DNA of 64,000 nucleotides from Paenibacillus oryzisoli (GTDB lineage Bacteria > Bacillota > Bacilli > Paenibacillales > NBRC-103111). The stretch spans positions 62,001 to 126,000 of the forward strand of contig NZ_LYPB01000047.1 of NCBI RefSeq assembly GCF_001653565.1. Reading direction: 5' to 3'. Every line of letters begins with the position of its first letter. The stretch's first letter is position 1. A program made the position numbers and the translations under genes. This document shows positions 45,574 to 53,296 of this stretch, one piece after another. Under the pieces are notes generated by a model. The model was given only the letters and a program-made list of their open reading frames with translations. It was not told the DNA's origin and did not search any database.

Positions 45574-47394
45574 CTAACCAACATTACTAAAACTCGGCAC
45601 CAAATGCTTTACAGCCTCATAGACGGTTCCATGTTTATCAGCAATTACTTTTTCTAATCTTAGAATTTTCAATGCTAATTCACTCTGACTAATCTTCAGG
45701 GGACTTCCCACGAAGATACGGTCATGGGAGGTGTTCCCTAGCCCTTCCTCACTTAACAGCAGCTCTTCATATAGCTTCTCTCCTGGACGAACGCCAGAGA
45801 ATTGAATCTCAATGTCGACTTCTGGTTCGAAACCGGATAGACGAATAAGATCAATAGCTAGATCAACGATTTTGACCGGTTCACCCATGTCTAGGACGAA
45901 GATCTCTCCGCCTTTGGCGAATGCACCTGCTTGGATAACTAGCTGAACAGCTTCAGGAATAGTCATGAAATAACGCACCATCTCAGGATGCGTAACGGTT
46001 ACAGGACCGCCTAAGGCGATCTGTTCTTTGAAATGCGGGATTACACTACCGCGACTACCTAGTACATTACCGAAGCGCACGGCTACGAATTTGGTTTGGC
46101 TGACGAGATCCATACTTTGAATGATTTGTTCAGCAATCCGCTTTGTAGCTCCCATGATGCTTGTGGGATTGACGGCTTTATCCGTTGAGATGAGTACAAA
46201 TCTTTCTGCGTTAAATTGATGAGCACATTCTGCAACATTTCGGGTTCCAAAAACGTTATTCTTAATAGCTTCTGCTGGATTGCGTTCCATGAGGGGAACG
46301 TGTTTATGAGCAGCTGCGTGGAAAATAACTTTTGGCTGAAAAGTTTGGAAGACTTCTTTCATTCGTTCCATATCTTGAACGTCTGCAATCACTGCTTCTA
46401 TATGTAAGGTTGGGAAAAGTCTATGTATCTCTTTCTCGATAGTATAAATACTATTCTCACCATGACCTAACAAAATTAACTTATGGGGATGAAAAGGTGC
46501 AATTTGCCGACACAATTCGGAGCCAATGGACCCTCCTGCTCCTGTGATGAGAACGACTTTACCTTGTACATAATTCGCAATACCCTCGAGATCAACGTTA
46601 ATCGGGTCACGGCCAAGCAGATCCTCTACCTGCACATCGCGAATTGCATTAATTGTGACTTTGCCTTCGATCAAGTCATTAATCCTAGGAATAATTTTCA
46701 TTTTGGCTTTGGTATGTTTGCAAATTGCAATGATTTCAGAAACTTCCAGTTTGGAAACGGATGGTATTGCAATAATGATTTCGTCAATTTCACTGGATTC
46801 AACGATTTGAATAATCGTATTTCGGTCACCAAGAACGGGGACACCCATGATTATATGCTTGAACTTGGCTGGATCATCATCAACGAAGGCAACAGGATAA
46901 ACGGGGGAATTGGCATTATATTTCAACTCTTTAGCAATTAAGATTCCGCAGGCACCTGCCCCAATAATTAACGCTTTCCGTTGGTTAGATTTCTTCTTGT
47001 AGTATTTATCTCTAACCACTCTCCAGACAAAACGACTTGCTCCAATGATAAGAATCATGTTCTCCATTACCCTGATGAATATGGCGAACGGGACTCTTGG
47101 CTCATGTAACAAAATCATAATGAAATAAGATAGCGTGCAGGTAACGACGACGGCTTTGACAATGGAAATGACTTCGCCTATGCTTGCATATTCCCAAACG
47201 CGTCGATACATCTTGAAGTAGATTAAACAAGCAGATCCCACAACAATGGATAACACTGAATATTCCACCCACTGTCTCATATAGGACGCAGGAATATGCA
47301 ATTCGAACCTCAATAAATAGGCAATCAATATGCTTAACCAAATCAGAAACATATCGAGCATAACAAGTATTGTCTGTTTGTTGCCTAACTTCAC
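45574..47394 (-). CDS. Membrane-bound nucleotide-sugar 4,6-dehydratase (CapD/PglF-like)
   Basis: A 606-residue enzyme starting with GTG at 47394 (GAGGG upstream). Four membrane helices (about 1-120) precede a first Rossmann-like domain (ALIIGAGACGILIAKEL) and the catalytic domain with VLITGAGGSIGSEL and STDKAVNPTSIMGATKR. The catalytic Tyr of short-chain dehydrogenases is replaced by Met, the usual S-M-K arrangement of this family. It makes UDP-4-keto-6-deoxy-GlcNAc from UDP-GlcNAc, the first step to bacillosamine-type sugars. Confidence 0.92.
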   Translation of the reverse strand: MKLGNKQTILVMLDMFLIWLSILIAYLLRFELHIPASYMRQWVEYSVLSIVVGSACLIYFKMYRRVWEYASIGEVISIVKAVVVTCTLSYFIMILLHEPRVPFAIFIRVMENMILIIGASRFVWRVVRDKYYKKKSNQRKALIIGAGACGILIAKELKYNANSPVYPVAFVDDDPAKFKHIIMGVPVLGDRNTIIQIVESSEIDEIIIAIPSVSKLEVSEIIAICKHTKAKMKIIPRINDLIEGKVTINAIRDVQVEDLLGRDPINVDLEGIANYVQGKVVLITGAGGSIGSELCRQIAPFHPHKLILLGHGENSIYTIEKEIHRLFPTLHIEAVIADVQDMERMKEVFQTFQPKVIFHAAAHKHVPLMERNPAEAIKNNVFGTRNVAECAHQFNAERFVLISTDKAVNPTSIMGATKRIAEQIIQSMDLVSQTKFVAVRFGNVLGSRGSVIPHFKEQIALGGPVTVTHPEMVRYFMTIPEAVQLVIQAGAFAKGGEIFVLDMGEPVKIVDLAIDLIRLSGFEPEVDIEIQFSGVRPGEKLYEELLLSEEGLGNTSHDRIFVGSPLKISQSELALKILRLEKVIADKHGTVYEAVKHLVPSFSNVG

Positions 47395-47419
47395 GGGAAT
47401 CCCTCACTCATAGGTGATC

Positions 47420-48109
47420 TTATTGACTTTCACCATAATAATAGTAATAGTAAGCATCTTTATTTTTGCGATCTACGTTATTCAAGACGACGCCAAGTAT
47501 CCTCGCACGTACATTATCTAGATTCTGCTTCGCTTTAAGTACGGCCTCTCTCTTCGTCCGATCCGAATTCACGACCAAGATAACACCATCTGAGCGAGAA
47601 GAAATAATCTGCGAATCCGTTACAGCAATTGCGGGTGGAGCGTCGATCAGGATAACATCAAAGCGTTGTTTCAATTCTTCAATCGTGCTTGTCATTTTCT
47701 TAGAAGCAAGAATCTCGGATGGGTTAGGTGGGATAGGTCCCGAAGTAATAATCTGCAAATTAGGAATGAATGTGTCTTGAAGCACTTCGCGAATGGTAAG
47801 TTCATTCGTTAGCAGGTTGGTAAGTCCCCAACGATTGGATACGCGCAAAGTATGGTGCATGGTTGGTTTTCGAAGATCCCCATCAATGACTAATACTCTC
47901 TTATCTGTCTGTGCATAAGCTACAGCTAGGTTGATTAGTGTCGTTGATTTACCTTCGCCAGGTCCAGCAGACGTCACCATAATGACTCGCAATTCCTCAT
48001 CAATGGATGAGAATTGAATGTTCGTTCTTAACGCTCTGTATGATTCGGAAATGGGAGATTTGGGATTCTGATGTGTAATAATAGGTCTTTTATTGGTTGA
48101 GTTTGACAT
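47420..48109 (-). CDS. Tyrosine-protein kinase of the CpsD/CapB type
   Basis: A 229-residue cytoplasmic BY-kinase. Walker A is SAGPGEGKST (47-56), Walker A' is LVIDGDLRKP and Walker B is VILIDAPP. The C-terminal tyrosine cluster has six Tyr just before GESQ, the autophosphorylation site. It controls chain length with the Wzz-like protein, whose gene it overlaps by 20 bases. GGGAGG precedes the ATG. The phosphatase at 51420 is its expected antagonist. Confidence 0.95.
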   Translation of the reverse strand: MSNSTNKRPIITHQNPKSPISESYRALRTNIQFSSIDEELRVIMVTSAGPGEGKSTTLINLAVAYAQTDKRVLVIDGDLRKPTMHHTLRVSNRWGLTNLLTNELTIREVLQDTFIPNLQIITSGPIPPNPSEILASKKMTSTIEELKQRFDVILIDAPPAIAVTDSQIISSRSDGVILVVNSDRTKREAVLKAKQNLDNVRARILGVVLNNVDRKNKDAYYYYYYGESQ

Positions 48110-48848
48110 CCGATCGTCCTCCCACGACTTGTTCGTTCATTTGTTTGCTATGATGATTCTGGAAATCTTCCGGCTTCATCTTCGTAATCATAGCTAGTGT
48201 TGGCAATCCGAGGAATTGCTCTACTTCTTCTTCTGTTGTCAGTTGATCGTTAAAGTGCTCCAATAGGAAGGCAATTCCTAGTGCAATCATTAAGGACACG
48301 ACGAAGGCGATTGCTACATTTAATTTTTTATTCGGCTTCACAGGCACCGGATTCTCTATATCTTTGGCCTCATTCAGCAACGAAATATTATCGACTTTCA
48401 TAATCTTAGGGATTTCATCTTGGAATACGATGGACACAGCATTGGCAATGCTCGCTGCACGTGCATACGAAGGATCTTCTACAATAAGCGTCATAACTTG
48501 TGTATTGTTAACTGAGCTCACTTTTACCGTTTTGACGAGCTGCTCAGCAGTCATTTTCAAATGTGGGTATTCGGCAACGACCTTATCCATGATTCTTGGC
48601 GTACGAATAATTTCTTTATACGTGTCAATGAGTCTGATATTTAAATTCACTGTATTGATATCAACTTGAGATACGCCTATTTGATCATTTGATTTATTTA
48701 CAATTAACTTGGTGGATGCTTGATAGATGGGTTGCATAAAGAAATAGCTGATAATCCCCGTTGCTACTGTAGCCAGAACAACAATTGAAAGTATCATCCA
48801 CACCCTTTTCTTTATAATCTTCAAGTAATCTTTTAAATCCAGTTCCAT
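48090..48848 (-). CDS. Wzz/CapA-type polysaccharide co-polymerase
   Basis: A 252-residue membrane protein that sets chain length and activates the kinase. Two membrane helices (about 15-36 and 178-197) flank an extracellular domain. The proline-rich motif before the second helix reads NPVPVKPNKKLN. GGAGGG precedes the ATG. It is the first gene after a terminator-like hairpin, so it may also have its own promoter in the 123-base gap. Confidence 0.92.
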   Translation of the reverse strand: MELDLKDYLKIIKKRVWMILSIVVLATVATGIISYFFMQPIYQASTKLIVNKSNDQIGVSQVDINTVNLNIRLIDTYKEIIRTPRIMDKVVAEYPHLKMTAEQLVKTVKVSSVNNTQVMTLIVEDPSYARAASIANAVSIVFQDEIPKIMKVDNISLLNEAKDIENPVPVKPNKKLNVAIAFVVSLMIALGIAFLLEHFNDQLTTEEEVEQFLGLPTLAMITKMKPEDFQNHHSKQMNEQVVGGRSDVKLNQ

Positions 48849-48917
48849 GCCATTCCCTCCATCTACATGATGTCATGTCTCACCTTGGTCGTTGGTTTCA
48901 ATTTTACACAAAAGATA

Positions 48918-48954
48918 AGGAATCCCCCTCTATCTGGTAGAGATGAGGATTCCT
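48918..48954 (-). terminator. Terminator after the SLH protein gene
   Basis: AGGAATCC (48918-48925) pairs with GGATTCCT (48947-48954), with an inner CTCT/AGAG stem. The minus strand continues TATCTTTTG. The modest T-run may allow partial read-through into the Wzz-like gene. Confidence 0.7.
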
Positions 48955-48971
48955 CCTGAAATATACGGTTT

Positions 48972-51383
48972 CTATTTATTCAACAAACGATAGATAACAA
49001 CTGCGGCTTCAGCACGTGTGGAATTCGCATTTGGATTAAATACGTTGCCTTCCTCACCAATAACAATGCCTTCATTTGCTGCAAGCGCAACGCCAGCTTT
49101 CAATGATGTGTTAATTGCGTTCACATCCGTGAATCCTTTGAGCGCTTCGTCAACCTTAGCTGGGCTCAATGAAATCCCTTTAAGTGCAAGTGCTCTAGCG
49201 GACATTACGGCCATTTCAGCACGTGTAATGTTGCCATTCGGGTCAAACTTGCCTTCTTCTTTCCCGTTTACGATACCATTCTTAACAGCAGAAGCCACGT
49301 AGACTTTGAACCAGTCGGAATCATTGACGTCAGTAAAGTTCTCAGTTGCTGTTGCACTTTCTAGTGAGAACGTTTTGACGATCATTTTCGCGAATTCTGC
49401 ACGTGTTACTTGTCCGTTCGGTACGAAAGATTGATCTGCACGACCTTCTAGGATACCTTTGGATGCGGCAACTTGAATTTGTCTGCCAGCCCATGCTTTA
49501 ACGGAAGCTGTGTCGCCGAATTCAACTTTATTCTCAACTACTGTATAGGTGGAGAATCCTGTACGTAGTGCATTAAGAACACCATTCTCATAGCTGCCAC
49601 CGTAGAATTCTAATTTGCCATCTACGATTTTGGCTAGGGATAACAATTCTGTATCGTATTTGCTGCCGTTAGGAACTGGAATCGTCACTTCAACAGGTGT
49701 ATTGAAGTTACTGATATTCTTGCCACCAGATGTAAATTCGAATTCGTAAACCCCAGCTGCTACAGGCAATTGTGTTGCACTTGTTGCAACTTTGGAATCT
49801 TGACTAGTTACTTTAAGAGAAGTATCAGCACCAAATTCGTTAGGATTCACGCCAAGTGAAAGACCGTTCATTGCAATCGCTACTGTGCCAACACCATTAG
49901 CAATGGCCGCATCCAACAATGCTTTCCCTAACGGGATTTCCGTTGTTTTGGCAGAGATTGAACCGAAATCAAGTGTAAGTTGAATCTTTTCCGCTGTCGC
50001 ATTAGGATTCAATTGTTTCAATTGATCGTTAAGCACTTTCGCTTTTCCAGCAATATCTTTCATCTTGCCTGCTAGCTCAGTCGCATTTAGCGTTGGTTTC
50101 GCCGTGTCGCCTTCAACTTTAATCGACTTGTTCAGATCAAATGTAGCTAGTTCACGAATGGCATTGGCTACTGCTTCTTGTGCTTTACGGAAAATTTCTT
50201 GTTTCTTTTCTTCTGATGCACCTTCAAGCTGACCTTTTAGAGCATTTAGTTCTTTTGCTGCTTCTAGATCCGGTGTATTAACTGAACCACCACCACCACC
50301 TATAGCAGTATCATCTGTTTTCGACAATGTAAGCGTAGGTGAAATATATAGAAGTAGTCCGAACTTAGAATCACGTGCTTGGATAATACCAGTTCCGTAG
50401 TTTCCACCGTCAAGAACTAGCTTACCACCTTCGTATTTCACGCCTGTTCCGCTGTGAAGGGACCATTCAATAAAACTACTTGTTGGTACACCGAGTACTG
50501 ATAATGAGCCAGGTGCGACGGATATCGAAGTAGATGCACCTGGTGTATAAATGATTTTATCCGCAAGTACATTTCTCAAACCAGCTGAAATAACAGCTTT
50601 AGATGCTAATTTGGCTTGTGCACCCTGAGCAGGATTATTTAGTTCAAAATAGTTGGAAACATTTTCTTGAATCTCATTAAGGTCCTCAAGGTCAATATCA
50701 TATAAGGACAAGAAATTACTTAAAGGTAGATCTTTCGTTAAAACGTCATTTCTAACTACGGTGTTCATAGCAACAACTATTGGATCTAAACTTTCCGTCG
50801 CAAACGCATCAAGCACGCCTAACTTTAGAGTAGTTTGATTGGACTCGTTCTTTAAAGCTTCAATGACTTTATCTTGGAATTCAACTATGCTTTGTTTGCT
50901 CAACCCGCCAACTTGACCAATGATCGGAAGATCAACTGCGGCAAATAAAGTATTAATTGCAGTTCTAACATCCTCATTATTAATCAAATCTTCTATAGCC
51001 GCGCCAGATCCATCATAGAACAGGTCCAGACTATTAAAGAGTGCAAATACGGAGCTAACATTAACCGTCAAGTGCTTGGCATTCACTTTCGCAGCAACTT
51101 TCGTCCATACAGGCCCAAGAATTGCTTTCATCTCGACATCTGTAAAAGTATGTGCCGCGATATTATCTCTAGTCGCCTTAACATCTGCAATTCCTTGTGT
51201 ATCTCTTGCAAGTTCAGTGCGCAGGGCATTCAGTTGATCTTGAACAGTAGCAGCAGAAGCCACACCCGCCGTAATCCCTAATTTGTTAGCTAGACCTTTC
51301 TCACTCAATGGAAGTCCAGCAATGGATGCAAACATGATGCTCGCTGCCAAAGTTGTAACCGTTAATTTCTTTTTCATCGTCAT
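48972..51383 (-). CDS. S-layer-homology (SLH) surface protein in the exopolysaccharide locus
   Basis: An 803-residue exported protein. The signal region starts MTMKKKLTVTTLAAS and ends near ITAGVASAAT. A long mixed region of unknown fold (about 45-610) with a Gly-rich linker (AIGGGGGS) follows. The C-terminal third holds three SLH domains with the TRAE signature (VTRAEFAKMI, ITRAEMAVMS, STRAEAAVVI), which bind pyruvylated secondary wall polymer. AGAGGTG lies nine bases before the ATG at 51383. A GTG at 51395 is less likely. Lying between the phosphatase and Wzz genes, it may have a role in the surface polysaccharide. Confidence 0.88.
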   Translation of the reverse strand: MTMKKKLTVTTLAASIMFASIAGLPLSEKGLANKLGITAGVASAATVQDQLNALRTELARDTQGIADVKATRDNIAAHTFTDVEMKAILGPVWTKVAAKVNAKHLTVNVSSVFALFNSLDLFYDGSGAAIEDLINNEDVRTAINTLFAAVDLPIIGQVGGLSKQSIVEFQDKVIEALKNESNQTTLKLGVLDAFATESLDPIVVAMNTVVRNDVLTKDLPLSNFLSLYDIDLEDLNEIQENVSNYFELNNPAQGAQAKLASKAVISAGLRNVLADKIIYTPGASTSISVAPGSLSVLGVPTSSFIEWSLHSGTGVKYEGGKLVLDGGNYGTGIIQARDSKFGLLLYISPTLTLSKTDDTAIGGGGGSVNTPDLEAAKELNALKGQLEGASEEKKQEIFRKAQEAVANAIRELATFDLNKSIKVEGDTAKPTLNATELAGKMKDIAGKAKVLNDQLKQLNPNATAEKIQLTLDFGSISAKTTEIPLGKALLDAAIANGVGTVAIAMNGLSLGVNPNEFGADTSLKVTSQDSKVATSATQLPVAAGVYEFEFTSGGKNISNFNTPVEVTIPVPNGSKYDTELLSLAKIVDGKLEFYGGSYENGVLNALRTGFSTYTVVENKVEFGDTASVKAWAGRQIQVAASKGILEGRADQSFVPNGQVTRAEFAKMIVKTFSLESATATENFTDVNDSDWFKVYVASAVKNGIVNGKEEGKFDPNGNITRAEMAVMSARALALKGISLSPAKVDEALKGFTDVNAINTSLKAGVALAANEGIVIGEEGNVFNPNANSTRAEAAVVIYRLLNK

Positions 51384-51419
51384 GCTAAAATTCACCTCTT
51401 TAAATTAGTTGTCTTGCTT

Positions 51420-52190
51420 TTATTTAGATTTCCAAAACTGAAACCACTTGGGTTTCGACCAAACAGGGGAATGCGTTTCAATCGATAGGTTATGTATGAT
51501 CCTGTTGGCATTGTTTTGAAAAGAAACCACAATTCCTTGCCCTAGTTCTGAACGCAAAGCTTCATAGCCTTCGGCCAGTGCAAACCCACGATTTGTCGTG
51601 TTGTGTGCGTCTGACGAAATAAAATGTGCTAAGTGATTCCTGCATAAATCAAATGACAGTGATTCAATGGACTTGCCGAAGTGACCGAGCAGGGAATGAG
51701 CTGTCACTTGACTCAAAGCACCTAACTGCACTAATTGGAGCAACTTCGTAGGATCCTGGGCAATCTCACGATTGCGCTCCGGGTGTGCAATGATAGGTAC
51801 GATATCCAGCAGCAGCAGTTCGTGCAAGACCTCATCAATTCCCGAAGGGATGCGATCCGATGGGAATTCCAAAAGGACGTAGCGTGAACCATCTAACGTG
51901 ATGGCGCGCCCCGCTTCTAGATCGTCCATTAATTCTCGGTAGACGCGAATCTCTTGACCAGGATGGATATGAAGAGGAATATCCCTCCTGTTGAGCTCCG
52001 CTTGCAACAAATTCACTTGCTCTATAACTAAAGTTGCATCGTTGGTGAATCTACCATTTTCATGATGGGGAGTAGCAATTACTGTATGTATTCCTTGTTC
52101 CACGGCTGCCCTTGCCATGAGAACGGCTTGTTCCAGATCAGATGCCCCATCATCTAAATCTGGCAGAATATGACTATGTATGTCAATCAT
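51420..52190 (-). CDS. PHP-type tyrosine-protein phosphatase (CpsB/CapC/YwqE-like)
   Basis: A 256-residue metal-dependent phosphatase. The PHP metal-binding motifs are MIDIHSHILPDLDDG, TVIATPHH, IIAHPERN and ISSDAHN. It removes phosphate from the tyrosine-kinase partner and so tunes polysaccharide synthesis. I chose the ATG at 52190, with GGGG before it. A TTG four codons upstream is possible. It is the first gene of the leftward exopolysaccharide locus. Confidence 0.93.
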   Translation of the reverse strand: MIDIHSHILPDLDDGASDLEQAVLMARAAVEQGIHTVIATPHHENGRFTNDATLVIEQVNLLQAELNRRDIPLHIHPGQEIRVYRELMDDLEAGRAITLDGSRYVLLEFPSDRIPSGIDEVLHELLLLDIVPIIAHPERNREIAQDPTKLLQLVQLGALSQVTAHSLLGHFGKSIESLSFDLCRNHLAHFISSDAHNTTNRGFALAEGYEALRSELGQGIVVSFQNNANRIIHNLSIETHSPVWSKPKWFQFWKSK

Positions 52191-52578
52191 AGGAAACCCC
52201 AATCACGAAAACAAACAGGATGATTTCGACAAAAAATTTGGATAATAATCATTTTTCTCGTATATCTCGTACACAAAGTGTATCATATATACGATGTGTT
52301 GCCTACCTTACGGACTAGGTACCAAGTACCAAAAATTACGAATTTTATGGAATATTTATGAAATTTTCGCCTTTGTAATAGTTCCGAATTTTATGCGCAA
52401 TTTATGCGGATTCTCTTACGAACTGCTAGAATAGACTAAAATATCCTATTTTCCCATTTGATTCGACAAAGTTCTACAAACTACCTTTATTTTTCGACAT
52501 TATTCACCGTTGTGTAAAATGCTGAATTTTCTGTAAACTATAGTTTACAATTCCCCCGAAATGTTACTAACAAAAAAT
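52191..52578. promoter_or_regulatory. Upstream region of the exopolysaccharide locus: palindrome and direct repeats
   Basis: No gene is present. There is an 18-base perfect palindrome TGTAAACTATAGTTTACA at 52532-52549. Two related direct repeats lie at 52339-52365 and 52385-52412, both reading CGAATTTTATG followed by ATTTATG, with starts 46 bases apart. The tract is AT-rich. A clear -35/-10 could not be chosen with confidence. These are candidate operator sites for the locus. Confidence 0.5.
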
Positions 52579-52612
52579 AAGCCTCTTTAAATTTTTTTTA
52601 CAAAAGAGGCTT
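52579..52612 (-). terminator. Rho-independent terminator of the small membrane-protein operon
   Basis: AAGCCTCTTT pairs with AAAGAGGCTT, and the minus strand continues ATTTTTTG. It lies about 20 bases after the stop of the 52634 gene. Confidence 0.9.
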
Positions 52613-52633
52613 CGAATACGGATTTCATCGCAA

Positions 52634-52957
52634 TTATTTCTTCATTTTCATCATATCGCACAGGCCTACGAAGAAAACAACAATGGTCGTGAGTACGATT
52701 AGTCTGAAATCCCATGCATTCGGAAAATCATTCATTTTGGTATCCGTCGCACGTAAAATAAGAACAAAAAACAATAAGAGTAAATCGAAAAACATGCAGT
52801 AAGCCATTCTTGCAGAGAGCTTGTGAAGTGGGAGTTTGTCCATCATCTTGCCGAAACCAAATAGATCGCTCCACTTTCCTGATTCAGACTTCGACTTCTG
52901 GGGGGTGTTGTCTATATCCTCTTGTTTATCAGCGATCGGCTTTGGCTCGGTTGACAT
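52634..52957 (-). CDS. Hypothetical membrane protein (two helices)
   Basis: A 107-residue protein of unknown function. A charged start (STEPKPIADKQEDID) is followed by two hydrophobic segments (FFDLLLLFFVLILRA and LIVLTTIVVFFVGLCDMM). I chose the ATG at 52957, which has AAGGAG about 12 bases upstream. The frame is open to 52993. It overlaps the 73-residue gene upstream, so the two are translationally linked. Confidence 0.6.
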   Translation of the reverse strand: MSTEPKPIADKQEDIDNTPQKSKSESGKWSDLFGFGKMMDKLPLHKLSARMAYCMFFDLLLLFFVLILRATDTKMNDFPNAWDFRLIVLTTIVVFFVGLCDMMKMKK

Positions 52958-53150
52958 GTTCCGTGCCAACTCCTTGTAATGACTCGACTGCATCCTTCCA
53001 CATCAGAACAGCACCAGTGAAGCTTACACCTGCAATGAAAATCCCCCCCAAAGGTGATAAAAGCTTCATCTCCAAGGTCAAGATGATAGCTAGAAAGCTG
53101 ACTACGAATAAAATATACGCGCCTGTTATTTTCATTGAGTTTCCTGCCAT
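52929..53150 (-). CDS. Small hypothetical membrane protein
   Basis: A 73-residue protein of unknown function with two hydrophobic segments (ITGAYILFVVSFLAIILTLEM and GIFIAGVSFTGAVLMW). GGGAGGTG lies 11 bases before the ATG at 53150; Met6 with AGGAAA upstream is an alternative. It forms a two-gene unit with 52634-52957, just downstream of the prkA terminator. Confidence 0.6.
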   Translation of the reverse strand: MAGNSMKITGAYILFVVSFLAIILTLEMKLLSPLGGIFIAGVSFTGAVLMWKDAVESLQGVGTEHVNRAKADR

Positions 53151-53244
53151 AATCTTCTACACCTCCCTTATATGAAGCTAAAGTAGTATATGAGAGATTA
53201 CTAGATTTCGTGTTAGGCAACAATCAGCATCCTTTGCACAGCAA

Positions 53245-53279
53245 AAAGACCTAAGGGGTCGTCACCCTCTCAGGTCTTT
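53245..53279 (-). terminator. Rho-independent terminator of prkA
   Basis: AAAGACCT pairs with AGGTCTTT, with an inner GGGT/ACCC stem. The minus strand continues TTTTTGC. It lies just beyond the prkA stop. Confidence 0.92.
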
Positions 53280-53296
53280 GGCTTCAAGTCTTTCGC

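Noticed and set aside
52532-52549. Palindrome considered as a GlnR/TnrA nitrogen site
   Set aside because: The known consensus TGTNA-N7-TNACA is 17 bases; this palindrome has an eight-base centre, so it does not fit exactly.
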